A stretch of DNA of 64,000 nucleotides from Amphimedon queenslandica. Lineage: Eukaryota; Porifera; Demospongiae; Haplosclerida; Niphatidae. Below are positions 35,521 to 47,128 of this stretch, in pieces. Made by a program: the position numbers and the translations under genes. The stretch's first letter is position 1, and each line of letters opens with the position of its first letter. The notes beneath the pieces were generated by a model, which was not told the DNA's origin, did no database searches, and saw only the letters and a program-made list of their open reading frames with translations. The stretch spans positions 17,330 through 81,329 of the forward strand of contig NW_003546452.1 of the NCBI RefSeq assembly GCF_000090795.2, written 5' to 3'.

Positions 35521-38356
35521 ATGGCTGTTGCAGGTAATAGTAAAGTTTTATAAATTTTATACATAATATTATTGGTGTCCTTATGCCAAGCGTTTTCGAG
35601 TAATGGCCACTAAAACATACCGATAATATTTTTCCCTTTTCTGAACATGAAATCAGCATGGGCGTAGATCTATGCTTTCCGAAGAGTGGCTAGGATATAA
35701 CACCTTTTATTTATATTAAAGTATCTGTATGTACATGTACTTTTTGCTTCATTATGTGTGATCTCCACCTAATTAACAGTTTTTATTTGTCTAGAGCCTA
35801 ACAAAGAGTTAACTACAAGTAATGTGATACGATTACTACGTAAGACAGAGTTTAGGTTCTCTAAGAATTGGAGAGGGGTTGCCCGTGAGTTAGGAGTATC
35901 ACTAGAGAAGAGGTCACAGCAGGATTCTCGTCTACAGCTACACTCAAATATTGAAGCAGGTAGGTAATAAATTCTGTCTAATATTTAGCTTAGTCTTGCC
36001 CCGCCCCTTCGCTTTAGTAAAGCTCGAGGGTGAGACTAACTGTTGCTTGTTTTGCTGCACACATCATTACAATCAATTTTATATGTAAGTGAAAGTGCAG
36101 ATGTCAAAATATTTTCCCATGATAATAAGTACATTTGTGAAACAATATTAAATTCACATCAATACATGGTCTATCATTTTAACTGTGCTCATGTCTAATG
36201 GCTACCAATTGTTAATATATATTTGCCAATTGAAGAAATTTTCGATTCAATTTTCTGCTTGCATTTAATTTGATTATTGAACCTTATAATGTAAATTTTC
36301 ACTGCTTCATGTATTAATGACAGTCACCCATTTCTGAGCCTATGAATTAGTGATTGAGTGTACACATTAGTTTTGACAACATGGTTTTTGTATGCATGGT
36401 TTGTTTTGAACAGTTTCTTAATAAAATTTGAAAATGTCTTTATGCTCATGCATCATTAGCTGACAAACAGTACGTAATCCTTGACTTTTGGAGCAACTTT
36501 AAAAAGTCATAAATCATCTAATTTTGATTGGAATCATTCTACACAGCATAAGAATGTGTATGTGTATCAGAAAAAAATTAAATTGAAGAATTCTCTAGGA
36601 ACCATTTTTGACAAAATACCCGGCCTGTACTATTAGTAATGCGGTAGCATTACTAAGTAAGATTCATCCCAAAACAATATGTCTGCCACGACTTTTGCAG
36701 CCTTGCTATACCAGGAAAACGAGCTCCTATGCTCACCAGTCTTTTTAAAGGACAATATTTTGGCCAGAAGACTACATTGGTATGACTAGCGTGGCTCTAA
36801 ACCTGGTTTAAGAGGAATGTGAAAAATTGGCAAAACGGCCGTTTTGTTCAGCCACCTTTTTTAATCCATGATTTTTGGCCAAATTTCGAACAACTTTAAT
36901 TTTGATCAACTCAAACTTTCAGCCATATTTGGAACAACATTAATTTTGATCAGCTCAAACTTTCTAAGAGCATGTATTGGAAAAAATATAAATATTGATA
37001 GATCTCTTGGAGTCATTTGGCAGAAAATACACTTTACATGCTATCAAGAATGGATAGTAATTATCTACTCTTGATACTATCATGGATATACTATAATAGT
37101 TGGAGGGTGATTATTAAGTAATAATTATAAGTAATGTTTTCTTTAATCTACAGAAACTGATTTCTTAGAGGAAGCTATTGATGACTGGATAAGGAATTCT
37201 GATGATCCTTCATGGACACAACTCATTTCTGTAATTTCGCAGTTTGACAAAAAGACAGCCAGAGAACTAAGAATATACATTGGCATACCTCATGGTTAGT
37301 GAACAGTTACTGCAACCCTTCTACTTATACATGTACTGTATCTACATGCTTGCTTCGTTACACATGCACAAATTATGATACACAAGCATTTTAATTATTA
37401 ATAATTACTATTATAATTATTAATTATGATCCTGTGGTCTTATCCTGTTTACATTATGTTTTGACCTTTGTATCATGTTACAACTGATTATATCCACTGG
37501 TACTTTCCCTTTGTAGTGAGTCACTGGTCATCAGTTGATGATGATAGTGGGGAGTGTTGCACTGAAACTGAAGAGAGTATGTCAATTTAGATTAAGAGTA
37601 TACAGTAATTTAGAATTGTTCTATTGTCATTATGTTGCATGTGTGAAGATTTAGGATTGTTCTATTTTCATTATGTTGCATGTGTGAAGGAGTGTTTTTT
37701 ACATTTATGAGTGAGAAATCCATTATCTATTAGTACTATTACTTTATTCTCAGTTTATATGAATGTGAATGCTTTGTGAGATTGATAATGATTGTGAACC
37801 AATTTTTTGTTTTATAGAATTATCAAATCTACTCAAAAGTATGACAATAGAGGAGCCACAGCAGATAGGAATCACTTGTAAAGTTTTCAATGCAGACACC
37901 AACAACCTCATCGAGTCTAGTAAAGCTCCTGTGACAAGAGACATTACGATCAGACGACGCGTCCAAGAGTTTTCATCACAAACTGTTAGGGTTGGGACTA
38001 GCATTCGACTTGAGATCACTACTGACTCTAATTGCTATCTTTACATTCTCAATATTGGTACGTCAGGGAAAACAACACTACTATTACCTAATGAATATGA
38101 AACTAACAACTACTTCAATGCTTGGCAGTCTTATAATCTTCCTGGAGAGGACTGTGGTTTTGAAATTGATGGTCCATCAGGTAAAGAGACTATCCAGGTG
38201 CTAGCCTTCTCGTCAAGACAGCCTGTATTAGATAAGCTGGTGTGTGCTGCTAGTGTTCAAGAGATGACACTATACAGAGATATTGTGATGAAAAGAAAAG
38301 CCCAAGCTGTCGAACAGAAAGGATACGCATTTGTACAATTTGACGTTCAGAAGTGA
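35521..38356 (+). CDS. Death domain-DUF4384 fusion protein
   Basis: Five exons (35521-35533, 35795-35959, 37154-37294, 37517-37576, 37818-38356) sum to 918 nt, exactly 305 codons plus stop, with matching phases and GT/AG borders. Residues about 10-105 look like a Death-fold domain: NVIRLLRKTEFRFSKNWRGV, ARELGVS, then FLEEAIDDWIRNSDDPSWTQ and LISVISQF, with the spaced tryptophans expected. After an acidic linker, residues about 150-265 match DUF4384: VRVGTSIRLEITTDSNCYLY, ILNIGTSGKTTLLLPNEYET and DGPSGKETIQVLAFSS. In bacteria DUF4384 often accompanies caspase-like peptidases. Death domains recruit signalling complexes. Placement opposite a TPR-CHAT protease suggests an adaptor/regulator and protease pair. 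No transmembrane segment seen. Confidence 0.85.
36480..37030 (+). repeat. Dispersed repeat monomers in an intron
   Basis: Copies of the TTTTGATCAACTCAAACTTT family lie near 36515-36600 and 36895-36970 within the 1.2 kb intron of the Death-DUF4384 gene, with unrelated AT sequence between. A short GC-rich palindrome (GTCTTGCCCC..GGGTGAGAC) sits at about 35993-36040. Confidence 0.55.
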
Positions 38357-38521
38357 TTATCAATAATCATTGTCATTTATTTTATTTTTAGAATTTTCAT
38401 TTATTTTAGTGGCATGTAACATTTTTGATTTGCATTCTAAAATTAAGTTATAATAACTTTGCAGCAAATAATAATTATTATTATTAAGTTAAAACACCTT
38501 TAATGTTTAATTATGTATCAC
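38357..38521. other. Short convergent spacer
   Basis: 165 bp of AT-rich DNA between two converging 3' ends, with ATT/TTA runs that could serve as polyadenylation signals for both genes. Confidence 0.5.
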
Positions 38522-41500
38522 TCACAAAACAGTTGTTTTTTCTTTTTGTTCATCATCCTCCACATGCACTTTCACTTCAACTGGAATGTCCACTGATAAT
38601 TCAGCTTTTTTGTTCTGTTCTGGCTTCTTTTTATCTACTGAAAGGTGACCAGATCTAGACATCAGTGTATTAATTTTTATAGTGGATCTACTCGTAGTAT
38701 CATTCTTATACGTGTGCAAGTTGTGACTGTTACTTCTTTTACATAGGCGAAGAATCCAATACCTCCAAGAGCTACGAACTTCTTTTGATCGAATACATTG
38801 CATGACAAAAATAAAGAAACCATGGAAAGCTGTGATGAAAATAAAAAGACCAGCAATCATGTCATGTATTTCTTGACTGCTGTGGATATCCTGAGTGGCT
38901 AGAAGGCCTATGCCCCAGCCTAGACCAAATAATAAAAGCAGTACAATAGATATTCCAAACTGTATTTTAAAAAACTTAGACATTTTCTGCTGCTTTGAAT
39001 TCTTTGAAGTAGTTGATACTTTGCGATAAACGAAAGAGCATACAATTACTAGAAACACTATCCAGTTAAATGTGTAAATTATTAAAAAAGGAGCAATCAT
39101 TCCAATGTAAAATAAGAATCCAAAGGCACAACAACTGTAAAGATAAAAATATTATTATTACTATAATACAATGTCATAAATAATTGTGGCTTACAAGTGA
39201 TTGCTGTAGTAGTTGCCATAATTTGGAGCAAAGGAGAAAACGACAATGAAAATTGGCACAACTATAATTTTTATATGCAGCAATCTAATACATAAAAATT
39301 ACAACATACTCACTCCATGACACAATCATTGCTTTCAGTGTAAAGTGAGCAATCTTTTTACCCAAAATAACAACAAGGTTGAAGTACAAGTTTACAGCCT
39401 CTGAAGCCATGAGCATGAAGGCTACAAGAAAGAAATACTGCAGCATTGCTGCAACAATTACACACACAATGAAGGTACGGCTACTATGCTGTGCAATAAG
39501 GAATGTAGTGTAGAGACCCATCAAAGCACAGCACAAACCAATGAGTAATTGGCCATGATTGGAAGCCCTTAGTTTCCTATCAAGAATAATGTGTAAAAGT
39601 ATACTTTAAATTCATTCTTGTACTTATTTGTTGCATAAGAGATGACAGTGATGATAAGGCAAAGCAAAGAGACTACTATTCCTATGTAAGAAAAAGAATC
39701 CAAGGAAAGTGATAGATCCGTTCTAGTTGTTGGCTCAATACTTGGTGATGCATCCTATAAAATAATGAAAGATGGCATAATTACTAAATATTGTGATACC
39801 AGCAATATCGCAAAATTTGTTAAATGATTACACTTGCAGGTTACAGTCTCATCGTTAACTGTTGTAGTACAGCCTTCCTTTGACCATTCTCCATACCCAT
39901 CTAAGCAAAGTACATTAAAAACTATATGCATGCATTACATTCACCATCTAACGATTGATTCCAAAATTGACACTGAAGTGGAGATCCATTCTATAAAAAA
40001 TTAATGTAGTAATTTAAAGCATACATAGATTTAGTGCTTACATTGTTTGAAAATACTTGAAAATCCAATTGAACCGGATATGTTAGTCTCTGTACAACAC
40101 CAATTCCAATAACAGTTGTTGATATAATGATGCTAGTTACTTCAAGACTATTTGTTTGACGTCTTATAAATAATGAATCGGACAAAAATGCAGCATTTGC
40201 AATTCTCAATGTAGCATTATTATAGGCAACAAGGTCAAATAAGCTCTCAGGTAGATAAATAGAGCCAACAGATGACTGATATTTAGTTTCAGTGAAAAAT
40301 AATTCTGAAGAATTTCTCTGAGTTACACTAAAATTTTGACCATACATTTTAAGCTCATCAATGCCGATTTGCTGAACAGATACAGCAAATGTCCTTTGTG
40401 CTATACTTATTGGCTCTGATATATTAGTAATGGGAAGCGTTTGAACAACTACTTCCAATGCTTCCAAGATCCTGGTATAAGTTAGCAATAAATACAGGAT
40501 ATCTATTTGCATTACTGACTTTCCAGTTGAGTTAAAAATTATTTGGCTTTCCTCCAATGTGCCTCTGTCAACAAGCGATAGACTATCAACAACGTCCAAA
40601 AACAAAACAGACAACTGTCAAAGTAATAAACATACACTATCACATGATAACAACAACAAAATGCTCTCACTGAAAGGTTTCCTGATACAGTGTTTGTAGT
40701 AGACACCAATACAATAGCACTAGCAGTGACTTCATTAGTGTTTAGTTTACTGATATTACTAGTTGCAACTTTTAAATCTTCCACCCTCTCTTCACTAGGA
40801 AGCTATACAATTGAATAATATAGTGACATTACTTATTGACTTACACTTAAAAGATTACAAATACTTCTAGTCAAATCACTAAAATTACACTGTGTCACAT
40901 TAGGTTCATTCCAAACACCTCCATATGTAAAGTCACCACCACAGTATCGACTAGCTTGAATTTCATGTCCTCCAATGGAAGAATTATTACTGCCACAAGG
41001 ACAGTCCATTACAGCATTTATTCCAATATTAGTTTCTGGCCAAATAATAGTTATATCAAGGTTTTTGTCACCGGATATAGATGGTATAATTGTTACTGTA
41101 GAGGGACAACCATCTATTAGAGGAAAATTACAAAATACTTGATATAATGTACTGACCAAATCTTTCTACTCTATTGACAGATATGTTGTTGTATATATGA
41201 GCATTCCATAAAGACATGTAGTGATTAATTTCTGCCATATGCTTTTCAGTGTCTTGAGTAATTTCCGTAAGTAACGTCACAATAATTTCCATTGATTCAT
41301 TCACGTAACTGTTAACATGGAATTTGTTACATAAACTAGTATAGGTTTTATTGACTTACTTATAAGGGCTTAAAGCAACAATAAGTATAAAAAATGAAAT
41401 TGAAGTATTACTTCCGGCAAGATAATAATTAGCCTAAAAGTATCAGACATAACAATAATACTCATGAGCCTTACATTCTCAATGAAGTGAATTTTGCTGG

Positions 41501-44500
41501 TTGGTTCATTCTGGATGCTTGAAAATTGAATGATTATCTTATATTGTAAAATATCTGTTTTAATGATCAAACTAATTTTAATATTCTATGACATTTTACC
41601 AGTTATATTAAGCAAAACCATTGAAGAATTGACAGAGTTTTTGATGCCATTAATGACACTAGTCGCTTCACAATGATAGAATCCTCTGTCATTAAGATCC
41701 AATTCATTAATACTTAGAAGTGAAGGGTCAGAATTGTTGTTAATCACTGATCTATTGTCCTTGTACCACTGTACAGATGGGTTAGGTGATCCAATTGCCT
41801 CACAAATTAGCCTGGCTAAAGTGTATAATTTACCAGAAGTGATCTTAAGCACTTGTTTTATTTGAGGTGGAATAAAAACTATAACTTCTAAAAAAAATAT
41901 CACTGACAAGTACTACAATAATCACTTAATATATGTGCACCTTGATCACAGTTCCTTCCAGTATATCCTTCCAAGCATTTACAGTAATAGAAATCAGAGA
42001 GACTATAACACTGTTTATGATATTGACAAGGTGAACTACTGCAGTAATCAACTGGCAAAGCTACACACAAAAGAAAGTAAAAATAACATCAGACAAATTT
42101 AATACCTTCAATAACTTGTAAACTGTATGGTAAAGCTGAAGTATCTCCAATTTGTGCTTCATTATCTGCACGGCAGGAATAATTACCATTGTCATTCTCA
42201 TTAAGATCAGTAATAGTGAGTGTGCTTGTAATCTGCATCACCCCAGGAATGATACTTGAGCGAAATCCTTCAGATATTCCTGATGATTGCATCTTTCTTC
42301 TTGCATTACTAGTGATCAATTGCCCATTTCTTCTCCATGTAATCAAAGGTACTGAAATACCATCAGCCGTACAGTTAAAAGATATAAATTCTCCTTTCCC
42401 TTTGACAATTAGACTGCCATCATGAACAATTTCTAACAATTTAGCTTTCACTATAAAATTTACAATGAAATTTATAACTCAAGATAGTGTCTAACCAATG
42501 ACATGAAGCAGTGTAGTGGATTCTACAGTACCAGCTTCATTAGTGACTGATATCTTATAAATTCCACTGTTTTCTAGTTCAACCCTTTCTATCAATAATG
42601 ATAATCTATCTTCAGAAAGTGCATTTGCTTTAATAGGAATGAATGTGTCATTTCTGTGTCCCATAAAAGACCAATTGATTTGACGGGGTTCTATTAGTGG
42701 AAATCCACCAGTGATAGTAAAGCTAATGATTGCACTATCATTTAATAAAACATCCAGTTTTCCATTAAAAGAATCTGATTGTACTGACACTGGAACTGTG
42801 ATATAAAAAAACATCAGCACATGAATGAATTTAGATGTATTTTGTTTAACTTTACCAGTAGGAGCAGGTGTCATTGTTAGAAGTTTTGAATTAGTTGTGG
42901 CTGTTGTGCTAAATTTAGTCACTACAGAATCTGAAACAATATTTAATGATTCACTTATCACAGAGAATGAAAACACAGAAGTTGATGATTGATCTGTAGG
43001 CATGCTAGAACTATCAACTATAAAAACAAGATAATAGTAAATGGGAGGTGATTTTGAAATCAATTTCTGGAAAAACCATGGGCTTTAGTACAAGGTATTT
43101 CAAAAATGCTCATAATTTGAAAATTTTCATGCTTTCTGCAAAGCATTAGGACATCAATATGATATAATAATAACATTGGGGTACTTTGTGGCTAATTTTT
43201 GGAAAAAAACTATAGGCAGTATTTTTGAATTTTGGCATTATAAAAAAGCTCATATCTCCAAAAAATTAAGTCAGAATCAGCTCAAACTTTCTACATAGCA
43301 AAAGGAAATCAATTATGTATCACAAAATATGATAAAATTACAAATTTTAGGGCCAATATTTGAAAAACCATGGGCCACAAGTTATTTTTGGATTTTGGCA
43401 TATTTTAAAATTGCTCGTAACTTAAACTTTTAACATACATGTGACATAATGTGTCAAAAAATTATAATAATGTTTAGGAGAGATTTCAGAGCCATATTTT
43501 GAAAATCCATGGGCTATTATAATGCAGGTGATTTTGGCATAATTAAAAAATACCCATAACTCAAAAAAATTAAGTCAGAATCAGCTCAAACTTTCTACAT
43601 AGCATAAGGACATCAATATGTATCAGAAAATATACTAAAATATGGTACAATTTTGGAGCCAATTTTGAAAAAAAACCATAGGCTACAGATCTAGGAGGGA
43701 GTATTTTCTGGATTTTGGCATAATTTCTTAAAATCAAAATAATAAGCTTAGCTTAAATTTGTACTCAAATCTGCTCAATAGTTACACTGGTATTTTTCAT
43801 AGCACTTGAATTTCATTTTGAAAATTTTGCATAGCAAAGACTGTGGCTATTGCTATCACATAGTGGAATGAAGTATAAAAAAGGAAGCAAATGAGGAAAA
43901 CAACCACAGTCATTTTGATGCTCATAACTCAAAATTTGTGTGACTGGAATTTGTCATAGCAAAATAGCTATCATTATAGTTACACAAAAGAATTCACAAT
44001 AACAGATTTAATATTACCATTAAAAAATGAAGTAGATTTAATTATTGGAAGTTGGGACTGAACTGCTAATGACTCATTAATTACTAAAAAATGAAACAAT
44101 TATCAAGCGATAGACAAAACTAAACGTTAAAATTATAAAATTAGCTCACTTGAAATCGGCATGCTCTGAGATGGTGTAACAAACATCGTTTGTGTATACT
44201 CAGAAGATCCTAATACACTTGTTAATCCTTTTAACAAAATATTCCATAAGTTAAAATGAACTGCTCAAAGTAACTAACCATTGAAAAGCACTGAGAAATT
44301 ACCAATTTCACTATAGTTTATTCCAACAGTATTTTCTGACACAATTTGAAAATAGTACTCTTGACTTAAAACTAATCCACCAATTGTAACATTGTATGGA
44401 ATGTTATTTGCTGTAAGAAAGTAATCACTACTTGTGCCAATGGTACTACTACTCATTGTCAGGTTATCAGGTGAGAACCCATATAAAACAGTGTAATTTT

Positions 44501-46872
44501 CCAGTGAATAGGTAACTTCAGGAATATTCCAGAATATTGTCACGGTGTTTAATTGTACAATTATGTTGTTAATTACAGGTCTAACTGGTAAGGATTCACC
44601 TAATTCAAGAAAAATAGTTATAAATAAAATTATTTCAAAACCTTTTACAGTGATGTTGATTGAACCAGACATTCCAACTGTATTGATGCTTCCATTGACA
44701 GTAATATTAGCAATGCAATGCAATTGATAATTTCCTTTTCCCAAACCAGTTAAAGTCATCATACTCACATTATCATTATTAGTTACAATGACACTAGTAA
44801 AGTTTTCGGAGCTAAGAATAGGCCATGAAAATGATACATTGTATGTAGTAGGGGTAGGAGTAATAGCAACTGAACAGTTAACTATGAGTCTATCATAAGG
44901 TGCAGTAAAATCCAATAAAGTTTGTGTTGATGATAAAATACTTATATCTATAACAAACTATTATAAAAACTATTGACACTTTTGAACTTACTTGTAACAT
45001 AAAGAACACCAACCCCAATCCCTGGTGGTGAAGTCAGTATATAGGGACTGTAATGACTTAATTGTGCAATACATGCATATCCTCCTCCATAAGAATCTAT
45101 CACATCATCAATAATGAAACGAAGAGTTACAATATCATTAAAAAGCTGCAGCCCAGCAAAATGGGTACCCGTTGATGGAGATAACTGATGATTAACTGAA
45201 AGACCTGTGATACTATCAACAAAGTATGGTATTTCAAAAGCACAGTGAAATTCGGCTGAGCTTCCTGTTACTGTTATTATTGAAGGCAATGAAATTGATA
45301 GCTGTGGAACTAAAAAAATTAATTGTAAATTTTTAATTGATAGTATTTCATCATTTACTTTGGACATAAAGTATTGCTGCGCTGGTATTGACAGTGCTGT
45401 TAATGACTGGAGATGCTTCTCCTTGGTATAAGATCCTAGCAGTACAGATATAGATACCAGCATAGCTTGTAAAAGGGTTGATAAAGAAATTAAATGTGTG
45501 GCTAGATTTTTTCACAGGAGCAGTTGCATTTGAGTTTGCTGATAAGTATGAATACTCAATAACTGTGTCAGTACTGTAGCTGTTAAAGTTAGGAAGACTG
45601 ACAACACATGATATATTAGTAGATATTCCAGCAGTGGCAATGTTACCATAAGCTGTTACAATAGGAGTTGGAACTGAAAAAGAAAAGCAAAAGTAATGAA
45701 AATGGGAAATATTATGATTACTTACTTGTAACTGTAAGTATGGATAATGCAGAACTAGGTGGAACTTGTACCAAAACATAAGGGCTTGAATGGCTGGCAC
45801 TGGTATTACATGAATATGTACCAGCATCACTAAGAGTCACCGAATTCAAGAAAAATACAGACATTGCACTACCATTAGGATGAAACCAATTGAACGTTAA
45901 GTCTGTAGTGGTAAGACCAGGTGGAGGCATTGCAGTACAGGTAAACTCAAAATGATTTCCAGCAACAGCACTTGAAGTAGTGTCCACATTAACAACAATA
46001 TTACCTGTAACTAATTTATTAACAATTAATAAGAATAATATATGTGCATTATATGACAAACCAGTAAGAAATAAGTATCCAACTGAAGAAACTGAAACAG
46101 AGTCAAGAACATATGTAGACTCAGTATCAGTTCCATTATAAGAAGCAGTCACATTGCATGTATACTGACCAACACTTGAAGTATTTGTAACAATAGTAAG
46201 CATGTTTTCATAACTATTTAGAGGCAACCACGAGTATGAATATAACACAGGAATATCAGGAGCAATACTTGCTGTACAATGCAAAGAAGACTCGTTATTG
46301 AAAGAAGTAGTTGCATTAGTTACCACAACAACAGGAGCCGGCACTATAAACAAAAAACGGTGCAATAAAATTTTTGTAAATCTCAAAACAATAATTTGTA
46401 AACTCAAGCATCAGCCTATAGTTTCCATAATGCTGTTTACTTACTAACCTCTTACTGCCACAACAAGTGTCAACATGCTACTAGGTCCAGAATCAAAAGA
46501 AACAATACAAGAGTAATTACCAGCATGAGCTACACTGACTGTTCCATTGCTAGAAATGACATTTGACACAATGCTGGAATTAACAAAAGGGTATGATGAC
46601 TGATTAGATATCAAAAACAAATTCATTGCACCAAGTGGCTCTCCTTTCAATAACCAATCAATAGTCAAGTTATTAGGACAGGTTGATGAGCAATAGAGAC
46701 CAATACTGCATGTTAAAGTGAATACTTTACTGGATCCAATAACTGGTGGAGTATAAACATCTAATGGAAAATTAACTGCTCATTAGCTATTTATATACAA
46801 AATCAGCTGACTTTCTCCATATGCAGTTAATGAAAGGCTTGAAAGCAACAGAGCCAAATAAGCTGCCACCAT
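38522..46872 (-). CDS. Adhesion G protein-coupled receptor with Ig/FN3/EGF ectodomain
   Basis: The signal peptide MVAAYLALLLSSLSLTAYGE starts at 46872. The ectodomain, mostly one domain per exon, reads: five or six Ig-like domains (46759-44600, each with Cys...W/Y...YxC such as AGNYSCIVSF, GTYSCNTSA), an FN3 domain (44600-44279), Ser/Thr-rich linkers, two Ig-like domains (42800-42089), an EGF-like domain (about 42061-41938, CKCLEGYTGRNC), one Ig (41890-41605), a hormone-receptor-like Cys motif (YCGGDFTYGGVWNEP), and a GAIN region ending in a GPS: CTTTVNDETVTCKCNHLTNF near 39835-39895. Cleavage is expected between L and T of HLT. Seven membrane segments follow, with GLGWGIGLLA before TM7 as in family B2. 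The cytoplasmic tail is basic, then acidic, ending EKTTVL, a possible PDZ ligand. No break was noticed. One receptor gene is inferred from continuous strand and order. Confidence 0.88.
43080..43980 (+). repeat. Tandem array of the dispersed repeat, ~150-bp monomers
   Basis: GTCAGAATCAGCTCAAACTT followed by TCTACATAGCA occurs at about 43270 and 43573, with weaker copies near 43125 and 43420, giving a period close to 150 bp. Each monomer carries CATGGGCTA and ATTTTTGGCAT-like blocks. It sits in the long intron of the receptor. Confidence 0.65.
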
Positions 46873-47128
46873 CTTCAAACAGATACTTAGATTTTCAAAA
46901 CATTCATTGTGAATGTTCAAGCTGTACACCCCCAAGTGGGTGTAGCTGTAGATCTAAATTCTGTGGGCGCAGAGATCATTAGTTACTTTTACAAAATTTT
47001 ATGAGTAAAATCAGGAAATAGCAATGAAAGGAATCAACTACAGTAAAGATATTATACTACATACTACAGTAATAAACAAACTACAGTTATAAACAAAATA
47101 ACAATGCCAGAACTAACTAAATTACAGG
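46873..47128. other. Promoter-side spacer of the receptor, 3' flank of RNF213-like
   Basis: Both neighbours are on the minus strand, so this 256-bp AT-rich stretch should hold the polyadenylation site of the RNF213-like gene and the promoter of the receptor. I see no clear TATA box. Confidence 0.5.

Noticed and set aside
31079-38356. Bacterial contamination as the source of the CHAT and DUF4384 genes
   Set aside because: Both genes have spliceosomal introns with GT/AG borders, MITEs in introns and AT-rich animal-like flanks.
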